Source of the DNA: Ursus arctos
Lineage: Eukaryota; Chordata; Mammalia; Carnivora; Ursidae
Direction of reading: 5' to 3'
DNA: 64,000 bases
Assembly: GCF_023065955.2 (NCBI RefSeq)
Contig: NW_026622997.1
Span: 24,176,001 to 24,240,000 of the forward strand
The notes below the pieces were generated by a model. It saw nothing but the letters and a program-made list of their open reading frames with translations. It did no database searches and was not told the DNA's origin. The position numbers and the translations under genes are program-made. Positions 21,308-33,215 of this stretch are shown in pieces. Positions within the stretch are counted from its first letter, which is position 1; the number at the start of each line of letters is the position of its first letter.

Positions 21308-23441
21308 AGAGCTGCACAGGCTGGGCACACCTGGTGAGGGCACCCAGCACAGAAAGACACTGGATGATGTGGGGCCCAACGGGGGAGACCCGTCTGCTTG
21401 TCTTGGGGATTGGGGGGAGGGAAGAAAGGAGGGGCGAGGAATGACATGATGGGGGATGCACCTAACATTCTTGCCTCCACTGGCAGAAGGACCAGGAACC
21501 ACCTCTTGCCCTTCCTGCCACACCAGGTACCTCTGGAGGTGAGGTTCTGGTCATCGCCCCATTTCTGGGCACTCACTGCACAGCTGGGAGTCAGATAAAA
21601 TATTAAAAGCAATAACCATCCTTTTCTCGGATTCTGCGATGCTTATTTTTAATTCTCCAATCTGGTGTTGGTACAGTAACGAGGCTTTCCTAAATCTAGC
21701 AAACGAGCTGGATCTTAAAGCACTTGCTTATTTCCACCCCTTTGAAAATGTTTAGCAGCTGAATTATTTAAACTAGAAAAAGATGAGGGAGTTAGAAAGG
21801 AGGGCTGCTTGCCCCAGGCACAGCCAGGGGAGGGTGCTAAAATGTGGTTATCAAGAGATCAAAGAACTAAGGAGAGACTCCTTTGATCTGATGCTTGTCA
21901 GAGTTGCAATTAGATCTTTGAGACTCTCCACTTGTCCACACCCCACACCCCACTCCACCCCCACCCCCACCCTTTGCTTCGCTTTTCTTCTCTTTCATGG
22001 ACACCTGGAAGTGTTAGACCAAGGCGTGCCCTAGAAAAAGCCCGTGTGGCTATGGGAAATGAGTGTGCCCTAGGACACCAGAGACATCATCTCTCCTGGA
22101 GGAAAACCCCTTCTCTAAATACAGTTGCTTTCATTCATTATTTTTGAGGGGAAAGGGGGTAAATGTGGAATCCCCCTACCCCCCACCCCCCATTAGACCA
22201 GCAGAGGCATGTCCCAGTGTGTGAGCTGATATTAACCATCCTGTGGTTTCAATGCTTTTCCTTTGATACAAACAGGAAAGGTACCAATTGGCTGGGACTA
22301 GCTTTTGGTTGCCTGGATTTTCCAAATGTTTGGGGCACGGGGTCCCCAGGGGAGGTCTGTCAAATCTGAGCAAAGGCCACTGCATACCCAAGCCAAATTC
22401 TACCTCTTTTGATTTCTGTGACCTTTATTTTCCAAATAACATAGGACTCTACAACTGTATTTAGAGCCCTGCCCTGTCTCCCCTTTACCCCGAAAAGCTG
22501 CTTATCAGGGGCTTTAAGATCTTATTTTGGCAGACCTCGAAGCAACCTCGGTCTCATTCTGAGACTTTTTTACACAACTTGTACTCGTCGAGAGAGTACA
22601 AGAATAATGGGGTACATTTCTACAGATGAGTCAAACACTTTGTCCCTATCAGCCCATGCAAGATACAGAATGTCTGTGGGTTTAACGTTTGTTTCCTTAA
22701 TGGACAAGATTTGATATGTGTGTTTCCTAATCCTGAGCTATTGAAATATTGATTCTCATCCTGACCTGGCCTCCTGGGATCGGAGCCAGTGTGTATCTGC
22801 ACTCCACATTTAGACTGTCTTCCTGCTGGCCTAGCCTGTGAACACCAGGATGAGATTAGATTTGTTTGGGGTGGAGGATCTAACTCCCAGTGACATGGCT
22901 GTCTGGCCTCATTTCTATTTGACAGAATGAGGCAGCCATTCCCAACATTTTTGGCCAGTGTTATCATGTGTTTAGCCTAATACCCTCTTTGCTCCTTTTT
23001 CCCCTGTTTGATTTAAATGTATGTAGGCTGTCTGGTGAAAATAAAAGAAATCCTAGTTAAAGATTCTTTAGAACTACTGAGTAGGATTGTCTGAAAAATG
23101 TAAAATATCTTACCAGGAATTCCAGAAAGGTGAATAATTCACACCAGGTCAAAAATGTTTCCTGACATGGAAGATATTAGAAGCCCTTCCATTACTTGTG
23201 TGCTCTTTGAACATAGATCGAAGGTGGTTTGGAATCATTCCGTCACAACCTGGTGCTGGGCACAGTGTCTGATCGGCGGTAATTCCGTCCCATTTGAAGA
23301 TGGAGGGGTGGGGAATGTGTGTGCCCAGTGACTTTATCATCATCGGCTCAACCCCTTTGCACCGTGGCAAAGCAGAACAAAGGTGAACCCTGAGGTTCAG
23401 AACTTCCCATAACATGTTTAATGTCTTCTAAACCCTGCTTG
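21308..23441. other. Unassigned single-copy sequence
   Basis: About 2.1 kb with no gene or confident repeat. A C/A-rich low-complexity patch lies at about 21935-21975 and a C-rich one at 22175-22195. Open frames are short and conflict between strands. Confidence 0.5.
21935..21975. repeat. (CCCAC)n-like low-complexity tract
   Basis: Repeated CACCCC/CCCAC units on the plus strand. Confidence 0.8.
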
Positions 23442-23633
23442 AGGGCACATGGGTGGCTCAGTCGGTTAAGTGTCTGCCTTCAGCTCAGGTCATGATCTCA
23501 GGGTCCAGAGATCAAGCTGCATCGGGCTCCCCACTCAGCGGAGAGCCTGCTTTTCCCTCTGCCCCCCACCCCCGCTCATGCTCTCACGTTCTCGCTCTCT
23601 CAAATAAATAAATAAAATATTTTTTAAAGTAAA
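23442..23633 (+). mobile_element. SINEC
   Basis: GGGCACATGGGTGGCTCAGT head through CTCTCAAATAAATAAATAAA tail. Flanking duplication is not evident; the tail runs into further AAATAAATAA. Confidence 0.93.
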
Positions 23634-23689
23634 TAAATAAACCTTCCTTGACTTCCTTCCTCATCTCTGACCCTTCCACCATTTCCTTG

Positions 23690-24400
23690 GTTTGGACCCA
23701 CAGAGTCATTCACCTGAACCAGGGATGATGGCTCCTCTCTCAGTCTCTTGGCTTCCAATATTTATCCTCCATACTGTTGCCAGACTGAGATTTTAAAATA
23801 CCTGCTTGTTGGGATGCCTGGGTGGCTCAGTCGGTTAAGCATCTGAGTCTTGATTTTAGCTCAGGTCTTGATCTCAAGGTCATGGGACTGAGCCCCGCGG
23901 CGGGCTCCGTGCTGGGCGTGGAGCCTAAGATTCTCTCTCTCCCTCCCCTCTCCCCCACCACCGCTCACACTTGCTCTAAATAGATAAGAATACCTACTTG
24001 TTTACAATCCTCTAGAAGCTCCCTATCAACTAGTCTCATGCCCCTTTCCTAACGGACATGGTCACCGTGATCTGACCCACCTCCCCCTGCAGACTTGGCT
24101 TCCATGTTTGCCTTTGCCCCTGTAGTTTTTTTTCTTAGCGGTCCCTTCCTTTTTCTTTCCCCAGCTTTCCCTCTCAGAGACTCCCCTCAAGAACACCTCC
24201 AGGATCCTTCCACTTGTGCCATCTCTTCATCCATCCGCTACCCTTCCTCATACTTCCCTAGCAGTACCCATGTCTGTCGCCATCACCATGTTTACCAGGT
24301 TTTTTGGTCCATCCATCTCCTTAACTACATCGTAAACTCCTTGAGACTAGGAGCACCCCTTCCTCAACTTTGTATCTACAGTGACTTACTCAGTGGTGGA
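23690..24400 (+). mobile_element. LINE L2 interrupted by a SINEC
   Basis: GTTGCCAGACTGAGATTTTAAA and, after the SINEC at 23811-23988, CAATCCTCTAGAAGCTCCC continue the L2 ORF2/3' sequence. It goes on through TGGTCACCGTGATCTGACCC, CTCCTTGAGACTAGGAGCA and CAGTGACTTACTCAG. The frame is destroyed. Confidence 0.65.
23811..23988 (+). mobile_element. SINEC inserted into L2
   Basis: GGGATGCCTGGGTGGCTCAG head. The 14-bp duplication AATACCTGCTTGTT (23797-23810) and AATACCTACTTGTT (23989-24002) has one mismatch. It splits the L2 above. Confidence 0.95.
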
Positions 24401-24504
24401 CCAGAGACAGGGCTCATGAGAGTTTTTGAACTAAGTTTAGGAGACGGTGCTGAGAATATAAACAGGAACAGTAAAGGCACGAAGAAATGAGCACCAATAC
24501 TGTT

Positions 24505-24620
24505 TTGATTTTGGTAACAACCCTCCGTGGAAGGATTATTATTTCCATTTGGCTGGAGAGGAAAGCAAGGGTCATAGAGATTAAGTTGGGGATTCATCTC
24601 TTGAAATTAAACTCTAGAGC
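24505..24620 (-). mobile_element. MIR fragment
   Basis: GGTAACAACCCTCCGTGGAA, ATTATTATTTCCATTTGGCT and AGAGATTAAGTTG are the reverse complement of the MIR core and 3' part. Confidence 0.6.
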
Positions 24621-24769
24621 TAGTTTGAGCAGGAACACCTAGAATAGTTCCAAGAAAGGATGCGTAAGGATCAATAACCATTTGTGGAATTGAACCAGTT
24701 GCTAGAATACCTGGAGGCATTACTCTTGAGTAAGTTCATCATCAAATCACATGTGGGAAGAGGTTCTTT

Positions 24770-24963
24770 TTTTTTTTTCAAGATTTATTTATTTGAGAGA
24801 AAGAAAAGCAGCATGCAGGGAGGGGCAGAGGGAGAGGGAGTGAAGCAGATTCGCCTAAGTGCAGAGCCCAACACAGGGCTCAATCTCATGACCCCGAGAT
24901 CACAACCTAAGCCTAAATCAAGAGTCAGACGCTTAACTAACTGAGCCTCTCAGGTGCCCGGAA
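24770..24963 (-). mobile_element. SINEC
   Basis: Reverse copy with T-rich tail, ATTTATTTATTTGAGAGAAA, and CTGAGCCTCTCAGGTGCCC at the head. Duplication AAGAGGTTCTTT lies at 24758-24769 and 24964-24975. Confidence 0.95.
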
Positions 24964-25074
24964 AAGAGGTTCTTTAAAGGCCATCTTTGTTGCTTCTTTC
25001 TGTAGGGTTTTACCTTCACAGAACCAAATTTGATATAGTAAAATGAGTCTCTTGGATTTGAAATAGTCATTCAC

Positions 25075-25135
25075 TAGTTCGTTTAGCAAGTATTTATCAA
25101 GTACTTAATATATGCCAGGCACTGTGCTAACCCAA
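25075..25135 (-). mobile_element. L2/MIR 3'-end fragment
   Basis: GCAAGTATTTATCAAGTACTT followed by ATGCCAGGCACTGTGCTAA is the reverse complement of the shared 3' end of L2 and MIR. Too short to separate the two. Confidence 0.6.
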
Positions 25136-25915
25136 AGGAGTGTGATTTAGGGCAAGAAAAACTGCCCCGTGGAAGCTTTACTAGCAAATAGTCTGCCTGG
25201 AAAAATCTCTCTAATAACATGGAATGAATTAACTATTGACTCACCAGTGGATGAGATATTTTATCAGCCAGACTCATATAAATCATGCAACTGGTAGACC
25301 CAAATCCTTGAAACCAGAAGCATTTATGAATCACCAAAGAGTTATGGACGTTTTAGGTTTGTTAGTTGCAACAGAAAAGACTATAAGCAGAAAAGGAATT
25401 TATTGAAAAGATGAGTTGGCTCCCAGAACCACTAGGACAGCTGGAGGACCAAATTTGGAAATTGGACAGAAACAGAAGAAGCTAATAGCTCAGACCCTTG
25501 GCTACCGTCTGTCAGCAGACTGTGCCAGTGGAGACACTGCTCCAGACCCCCTCCCTCTATCCCAAAGTCACTATGGTCCATGTGGCTGCTGGTGCTGAAC
25601 TCTGATGATGCTGGTGCCGTGACTGCCATCAGAAAGAATCATCCTCTTGTTTCCATACCTTACTGTCAGCGGCTCCTGTTCCTTATGGGTACACGGAATG
25701 AGTGGGCCCTGTGCACACCTGAGTCTGTGCCCTGGCCAGAAAGGATGCTGAGAATGGGGGTAGCCCACCTCTGCAGCTACTGTAGACAGTCAAGGGCTCT
25801 GCCTCCCCAAAAGACACACAGGGCAGTTCTCCAAACATAGGAAGGGCATCTGGACAGCCAAAAGCATGACCAATGTCCACTATAGTCACTAAGATTAATT
25901 TTAAATCTTGAGATG
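25136..25915. other. Unassigned sequence
   Basis: No gene or confident repeat. The frames at 25416-25840 overlap minus-strand frames and show no domain. Confidence 0.4.
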
Positions 25916-25925
25916 GAGGTATCTC

Positions 25926-26147
25926 GAGGTGCCTGGGTGGCTCAGTCAGTTAAGTATCCGACTCTTGATTTTGGCTCAGGTCATGATCTCTGGGTCATGA
26001 GATCAAGCCATGCATCGGGCTCCACACTGAGCATGGAACCTACTTGAGATTCTCTCTCTCCCTCGCCCTCTATCCCTCCCCCCACGCACACCCACTCTCT
26101 CTCTCTCTCTCAAAACAAAACAACAACAACAAAAACCCAAAAAGATT
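25926..26147 (+). mobile_element. SINEC with CAA-rich tail
   Basis: GAGGTGCCTGGGTGGCTCAG head; the tail is CAAAACAAAACAACAACAAC rather than the usual AAATAAAT. Duplication GAGGTATCTC at 25916-25925 and 26148-26157. Confidence 0.95.
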
Positions 26148-26345
26148 GAGGTATCTCACCAATGGCCACATAGTACAATATGAAAATGAATAATATTTAT
26201 CTTTTCCTAACACCACTATTTGAATTCCTGAACTGCCTTGGGTAATTAACTTTGGTGTATTATAAAAATAGTGGTCAAAGTTTTACCATGTGCCCTTTTT
26301 CTGGAAATAAAAAAACAGAATGGTATTCTATTGTGACATATGTTT

Positions 26346-26390
26346 TTTTCCCTCCCTCCCTTCCCTCCTTCCTTCCTTTCTCCTTTCTGA
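26346..26390. repeat. (CCTT)n-type pyrimidine tract
   Basis: Irregular CCCT/CCTT repeats, about 45 bp. Confidence 0.85.
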
Positions 26391-26394
26391 AAAC

Positions 26395-27060
26395 AGAGTC
26401 AAGTGCCTACTGTATGCCAGGAACTGTGCTTGGTCCTAGAAAATCAATGATAGATAAGATACGTTCTTTACCATCAAGTTGTCCCCACTATCCTCAAGGA
26501 GAGACACATGGTCCAAATAATGGCCTGCAGTGTCAGAGGGGTCAGGATCGACATGCAAACAGGGCTCAGTTGGGACATGCAAGGTGGAGTGTTCATCTTC
26601 ACCCTGTGGGACTGAGAGGTTAGAAAATCTCCACAAAGATGGTGGAATTGAGTCTTCAAAGATGTAAGGGGTCACCAGGCTAAAGGGTAGAGGGACATTC
26701 CCAGATTGGAGGGAACAGGGCCATGGAAAAGATGGCCAGAGGAGCTCTGAGAGCTTGGAGTGGCCAGCACGTGGCATCTCGGGTGGACAGTAAAGGGGGA
26801 GGCTGAGGGACCAGATGGAAGAAAGTTTAGATGAAATGAAGAGGAAGGCAGGTCACGGGGGCCCTTGGCGCATGCAAAGGGGTTTGGAGCTTATCTTAAT
26901 GGATTACAGACTCATGGAAAGAATAATACAATCAGACTTAGGTTTGTGAAAAATCGCTTTGGTGGCAGTAAGAAAAGATCTGAAATGGGATCAAGACACG
27001 CAGGGGACCAGTTAGAAATTACCACAGTCGAGGTGGAAGATGGTTAGATCCTGCTAGGTA
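26395..27060 (-). mobile_element. LINE L2 (3' end into ORF2)
   Basis: Reverse complement of L2 in the expected order: GCCTACTGTATGCCAGGAACTG, a CCATCAAGTTG-type segment, GAATTGAGTCTTCAAAGATG, AGGGACATTCCCAGATTGGAGGGAACAG, GGGGTTTGGAGCTTATCTTA, GACCAGTTAGAAATTACCACAGT. Frame destroyed. Confidence 0.7.
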
Positions 27061-30000
27061 CCACAGCAGCGGTGGGAAGGGAAAAGAGGAGATAGAACCA
27101 CTTTTGAGGAGCCGGGATGTGTGGGACTTTGTGTGGCTGAAGGGGAAGGCTGGTGGGTGCTCTTCTCCAAAAAGAGAACTCAGGAGGAGGAACGGATTTT
27201 ACTTGGGGGGAGAAGGAGCTGGTTGGGTGGCACTTACGATACACATTAGCCTTTAACCATGCTGAGTATCTAGGTGGTTGCCTGTAAAGGACCGGAGCTC
27301 CAGGATTAGGGTAAAAATAAGAGGTTCGTGTCTGTAGTTACCTTACCCACAAACCTCTAGGCCATCCTTGTGACTAGAGGAAACCTAATAACATCTGTAC
27401 CAATGTGTGAAACTGGAAGATTCAGTCGTCCCTAAATTCCAGAATAGGAGCGAAGGTTTGCACCCTCCTGAAGCAAACCATACTGCATTTAGGGAGCGTC
27501 ACAAGTTTTGACCATGGAAACGACCCTGGGGTGGCAGTCCGCTCTGTGTCTTCTATGCACATTCTGCACATTAATTGCTTTGTGATGGGGAAATGTGTAT
27601 CTGCACTTGATCAGGTCTTCTCTGCAAAATGAGAACTCCGTGATCTCTGTGGTCCCTTTCGGTTCTAAATTAGCCTGAATGACTGGAGTCCCACGTTGGG
27701 TATCTATGAAGCCACATCCTTTTGTCTTTTCTAATTAAATCTAGCTTGGGTCTCCAGAGCTTGGCAGGATATCCAGCCCCTCTGTCTACATGGTCCAGAC
27801 ACCTCAGCTCTGGAAATAAAGCCCTTTTGGAGAGAGAACTGCCATGGATGGCTCCGTCCCGGCTTCACTATAGACCCACAGGGTCACACCTCAATGCCCT
27901 CATCCTCTCCTGTGACAAAGCCATTGCTGGCCCAGATCTTTGTACTGAGGGGTCTTTAAGGCAGGATGATGACCACACTATCAAGGTCCGCAGCTCTTGA
28001 TTTGCATTTCCTTGCTCATCTGCACCCCTGCACCTCAGCACAACCACCTTGTCCCCCCTACAGCAAAACCACCCCTTCATCACTCCCTGGTGTGAAGTTG
28101 GGGTTACATTTCTAGACCTTTCGTTTGCCTTCATGCTGAGTCCCTCTTGGTGGCCCTTGGTGTTTTCCTGCCAGCAGATCTCGGTCAGTCTACTTCGATC
28201 CACCAGAGACTCATGTACAGACTTTCCCATTTACATTAAACTTATCCTCAGAGCAAGGGGACCCCCAAGAGGACTTGCCATCTCTAGGATAGAGAAGTGG
28301 CTGGCAAATTTTAAATAACTACCTACTTTCATTGAGAAATTAACATGAACAATTCTGACTAACCAGGCACCCATTTACCATTATATGTCTCTCTAAATGA
28401 TGAACAAGAGAAGGAGACAGGGAGTCAAAGAAGGAGGGACCAGGAAAGAGCTCTGAGAAGTGAAACTTTTGTCAGTCAGCATCCCATTAAAGAGATACAG
28501 TCCCTGGTTGGAACACATCTGCCAGGATCCAGCTTTTCAACTGAGGCTGCGGGAAATTCTTGTGGTGTGTGGGTAGGGAGGGTTGTCCATCATCACGACA
28601 GAAAGGATGCGTAGTACACCACCACCCACCCAACCATCAGCCGTCCACATATGGCGGCCACATGCCCTGAACCACCCTTCCTGCTTCTCCCAATTTGGAT
28701 ATGACAGCGAGGGGGGCGGAGGTCGGGCTGGGGGTGAGAAGCACCACCCCCAGCATTACAGAAAAGTGGGTGGGGCTGCATCAGCAAGTGGGAGGGCCTC
28801 TGGGACTGCCGAGTGATTTTCAAGAGAAAGGTCAGCTTTGCAGGGCAGCACAGGGACGTGCAAGTTGAATTGGTGCATCAGGAGGCAAAAACAAACTGGA
28901 AAAACAGCACCATTTCTTGCACAATCAACCACTGAATATGTGTCATCAAACACGAGACCATCCTTACCTGGCAGTAACGCAGCTGAAATAGATCATTAAA
29001 GTAGTTTCTCGTCGTTACTGAACCCAGCATGGCCTTTGCCTGATAACCATCCCGTAACAAGAATACTGGCATAATAGCCCAAAGTGCAGGAAAAGTTTAT
29101 TTTCTTCATAATCAGATGAAAATGTTGTGGGTACAGAGCCAGAGAACGGGCTTATATTGGATGTGTTTTGGTGCCTTTAAGTTAAACAGCTGTATTGTTT
29201 TTTAAACAATAACCGCGCCATCCTAGTAAACTTTTTGAGATAAAATGAGGGCTTTGGGTTCTATTGGGAAATCTACATTCGTCTTAAAGCTGGTGCACAA
29301 TATCCTCAACTTTGTTATTCTCTAAAAATGAGTTCTTCGAGAATCAGGATCCTGGTTTTGCTTCATACTCATCCCGTGGGTCGGGCAAATCTCAAAGACC
29401 GAACCCAGCAGACTGACTTCAGCTGCAACAGGCCGATGTCCAGAACGTGAAACATGCAATGTGAAGAGTTCCGGGACCCTGCATCCCATCGAATGAAAAC
29501 CCAGGAAAGTGACTTGCTGATCTCTGGTTTCATAATTAGAAGTCTGCAGGAACAGACCAAGTCAAGAGAAAAGGTACACTTTTATAACTAGTGGTTGCTA
29601 TAATTAAAGTTATTAGTTAAGGAAGGGCTGTTACTCCGGGCAAAACAATCAGAAGGAAGTTTGAGCAATTAAGTCAAATTCACTGTGGTTGCAAGGATTT
29701 TTTCCCCTTGCTTTCTTTCTTTCTGGAAAACAAAACAACCTCAGGCAAGTGTTCTGTACCTTCTTAAAGAGCGTCTTGACTCTGTAGTGGCTGGAGAGCA
29801 AACAGCAAACAGCGAACTGTGCTGTTGACTCCATCGGCAGGTTAATTAAGCAAGCTGTTGGGGATGATAAAAAAATAAAAAAAAAAACGGCCGGCACATT
29901 TTCAGTTTGTATTGACAAAATCCATGACCTAGGCAGAAGTGATGTTTGTTCAATACTAGGAAGACATGCCAGAGGCATTTAGAGGAAAAGGCTGGCAAAG

Positions 30001-30898
30001 AACACTTAAAGCTCAGTACAGGATGTCCCTTATTTACACTGTGAGCAGAGCCGATCGTTTGAAATCCCACCTACTTTTTCCTTTCATATAAATTATGTAA
30101 GCAGAAGTGTTCAGGGCCTCAGATGTGCCCGGGAAAGCCCAGTTCGTTCCTAATGGAGCAATTACAAGGGAGTGCTGGGTTCTACTCCTGGAACTTTTGT
30201 GCCCTGTGGTTTGGGACAATGGGTTTGACTCTCTGGATTTCCCTTTCTAGATTGTACCATCAGTACAGGCCTGTCTCCAGAGCTCAACAAACCTACTTTT
30301 CCCAGGTCACATCTTCCACTGGGGGCACTCTGTTCAAAACCCTAATAGGAGGGCAGTGGCCCTGAGTGGGACCATCTTTCTTTGAAACAGAGTTCCCCCT
30401 GTTCTGTCTGTTGCTGGTTGACTAGCCAAAGCCTCATGAGGAGCTTGCGAGGGGCGGCATTGGGGGTTGTCCTACATTTGCAAATCCTGAAGTCACACCT
30501 TGACCAGGGAAAGCTCCCAGTTCCGTCGTTAGGCTTCTGTTTCACTGACCTGCTTCTCTTCCATGGCCCTCACTCGTTCCCAGTCTCCCAGAACGTGGCC
30601 CCTTGGAAACACCGCGAACCATCTCCTCATGCTGCTTCTCCGTGTTACCAACAAGCACACAAATGCTCGTGGAATTGCTTTGGGGACATGGAAGCGGGGT
30701 AAAGAGGGTTCCTGCTGGACCTGGCATTGGCCTTCACTCCCCGAGCCCTTTCGACCTTAGTCAAGACACCACGGTGAGTTCCCACCAGAGACTGGCCCAG
30801 AGGCGAGCCACTAGAGAAAGAGAATGCGTGACAGAAGGGACTTCTGTGTGTCTCTAGGACGTAAGAGAGATCTAACTGACAAAACTTGCACTGCAAAT
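27061..30898. other. Repeat-poor island
   Basis: About 3.8 kb without any SINEC, L1 or confidently assigned repeat, unusual for this window. A possible minus-strand splice donor (CAG then GTAAGG) lies near 28967-28973. An octamer-like ATTTGCAT occurs at 28000-28007. No convincing coding exon or RNA. Confidence 0.5.
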
Positions 30899-30914
30899 AA
30901 GAAAGCCAGATGCA

Positions 30915-31108
30915 GGGGCGCCTGGGTGGCTCAGTCGTTAAGCATCTGCCTTCGGCTCAGGGCGTGATCCCGGCGTTCTGGGATCGAGCCCCACATCAGG
31001 CTCCTCTGCTGGGAGCCTGCTTCTTCCTCTCCCACTCCCCCTGCCTGTGTTCCCTCTCTTGCTGGCTGTCTCTCTGAAAAATAAATAAATAAATCTTAAA
31101 AAAAAAGA
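30915..31108 (+). mobile_element. SINEC, bear-type variant
   Basis: GGGGCGCCTGGGTGGCTCAG head with the variant body CAGGGCGTGATCCCGGCG and CACATCAGGCTCCTC. Perfect 16-bp duplication AAGAAAGCCAGATGCA at 30899-30914 and 31109-31124, indicating a young copy. Confidence 0.96.
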
Positions 31109-31294
31109 AAGAAAGCCAGATGCACTCAAGATATTATTTGAACAGTTGCTCACCACCTCAAAGAGGAGTTACCAACATCATTTCTTGAGGCCTTTTTTTG
31201 TCTGTTAATATTTGAACATCTTTCGTGACCTGAGCTCTAAATTTTATTTATTTTGGACCCTTTTAAAGTCTGGTGGTAACAAGATAAAAATATT

Positions 31295-31483
31295 GGGGCG
31301 CCTGGGTGGCTCCATTGGTTAAGCGCCTGACCCTTGAGTTCGGCTGGGGTTATGATCTGAGGGTTGTGAGCTGGAGCCCTGCTCTGCAGGGAGTCTGCTT
31401 CTCCCTCTCCCTCTGCCCCTACCCCAGCTCGTGCTCTCTTTCTCTCTCTCAAATAAATAATCTTTTTTTTTTTAAAAAAAAAG
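31295..31483 (+). mobile_element. SINEC
   Basis: GGGGCGCCTGGGTGGCTCCA head, TCTCAAATAAATAATCTT tail, then T10/A9. Only a weak flanking match (ATAAAAATATT and ATAAATACATT). Confidence 0.93.
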
Positions 31484-32134
31484 AGGAAGTATAAATACAT
31501 TTAAATAGCCTCACTCCCTCTGGTGCAAGGGAACAAGGATGTTGTGTGTCTGGATGCAGTAGCAAGATGGCATACAGAAAACCCCAGATGGAAAGAAGGG
31601 GCGAGACCATACCCGCCGGGACCACAGGCCGTCCCTGAGAAAGTCTTCACAGCAAGAGCAGAAGAGGGGGATGATGAGAAGTGGAGCGAATGGCGCGCTT
31701 GGAAGAACTGAGCTCAGGAGCTGTGGAGGGACAGGGAAGCTGAAACGGAGCGGGGGGAACTGAACACACCACGAAGTAGATAAAAGCAGAATCTCAGAAC
31801 CAGAATCTATAGCAGAGGCACAGAAAGGTACTGGTTTTGCTTGGAAACAGTGCCCATCAGAGTAGCACGGGACTTCACTGGTTATTATTACTGCGTTCCA
31901 TCCTGTGTGCCCCCGGGATTCACTTCATAGGGCAGGAAAGCTGAACGTGCACAGTTGAACAGACCAGAGGCCAGACAGAAGGATGTAGGATGGGGGTGCT
32001 CCTTGAAATGGAGAGTGAAAGGTAGACGTCGTAGTTTTGACAAGTTGCTGTGCAACGTTTGGGTACATGGGCATTTTCTCCATCTTCACAAATTCTTTCT
32101 TCTCCGTCTCTAAATAGTGCACTGCGGCTATTTC
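31484..32134. other. Unassigned sequence
   Basis: Purine-rich near 31560-31760. No gene or repeat assigned. Confidence 0.4.
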
Positions 32135-32230
32135 ATTCCCCTGCTCAGTCTGTGGACTGATGTCCAGATATCTCAGCCTGGCCCTTGGAAAAGCTCTTCA
32201 TGGTCTAGCTCCACACATGGGGTACAGGGA
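32135..32230 (+). mobile_element. Possible L2 fragment
   Basis: CCCTGCTCAGTCTGTGGACTG...CTGGCCCTTGGAAAAGCTCTTCATGGTCTAGCTCC resembles the L2 segment ending in CCCTCCATGATCTGGCCCC. Short and diverged. Confidence 0.4.
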
Positions 32231-32389
32231 TATGTATAGCAAGCCCCGTGCCGGTACATAGATGACATGTGACAACTCTTGGTCCCCACAGTGGACGTTA
32301 CTGGTTTCCATCCAAATGCCGTCTTTTCCTCCTTCCTTTATCCTAAGAGAACCCTTAGTGCGCTCAGATCTCCCACTCAGCCCACACTT

Positions 32390-32670
32390 AGGATGCGTCT
32401 CAGGAGAAGAGGGAGGCCCTGATTGGTCTAAGAATAATCGCTTTTGCGACGCGCTGGTAACTCGGTTTTGGCCAATGAGATGGGAGCAGAAGTGCGTTGG
32501 CAGCCTCGCGAAAAGATTCCCTTGCTTATCAGAGAGTGTCAGGGAGAGGCAAAGTCTGTGTTTGGATGTTGCATGTTTGGCTATGATTCCTGGGAATAAG
32601 CCAACCCCAAGGATGGAAGAACACAGAGATGGAAAGAACCTGGGTCCGTAACACATTCCCAAGCCACTGA
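32390..32670 (+). mobile_element. Probable ancient LTR-type repeat
   Basis: TTTTGGCCAATGAGATGGGAGCAGAAGT, ATCAGAGAGTGTCAGGGAGA and AAAGAACCTGGGTCC belong to a common ancient mammalian repeat that I believe is an LTR (MaLR-like). A relative appears at 59030-59440. Family uncertain; no coding sequence. Confidence 0.45.
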
Positions 32671-32715
32671 AGCAAGGAACTCCCAAGCTGGCTCTGCCTC
32701 TGGAGATCCTGTGAC

Positions 32716-32795
32716 ATGATTCTATATGATGATATGATATGATATATGATATATGATATGATATGATGTGATATATGATAAGATATATATAACAT
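32716..32795. repeat. (ATATG/ATGAT)n minisatellite-like tract
   Basis: Irregular array of ATATGAT, ATGATATG and ATGATATAT units, about 80 bp. The 200-codon minus-strand frame at 32198-32800 begins in it and is not a gene. Confidence 0.88.
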
Positions 32796-32997
32796 TTCAT
32801 CTCAAATCAGTGTCAGCATTTCCACCACTGGCCGCTAACAGCATTGCACACAATCTTGTTCTGCTCTCATTTTCTGTTCTAGCTAATTCCAGCCTGAATC
32901 TTTACACCTCAGGAGCCCCAGCAGAGGCATCTATGCTTCCCTATCCATGGCCCCCATAACTCCCTTCCTCTGCCCAGCTACTGAAATCCTAGCTCTT

Positions 32998-33198
32998 TAT
33001 TTTATTTTTTTTTAAGATTTTATATATTTATTTGACAGATAGAGACGGCCAGCGAGAGAGGGAACACAAGCAGGGGAAGTGGGAGAGGAAGAAGCAGGCT
33101 CATAGCGGAGGAGCCTGATGTGGGGCTTGATCCCATAACACCGGGATCACGCCCTGAGCTGAAGGCAGACGCTTAACGACTGCGCCACCCAGAGCCCC
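32998..33198 (-). mobile_element. SINEC, bear-type variant
   Basis: Reverse copy with CAGCGAGAGAGGGAACACAA and CCGGGATCACGCCCTGAG. Perfect 17-bp duplication CTGAAATCCTAGCTCTT at 32981-32997 and 33199-33215. Confidence 0.96.
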
Positions 33199-33215
33199 CT
33201 GAAATCCTAGCTCTT

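Noticed and set aside
32198..32800. 200-codon minus frame starting in Tyr/Ile/Ser repeats
   Set aside because: The start lies in the ATGAT array and the rest overlaps an old repeat; no domain.
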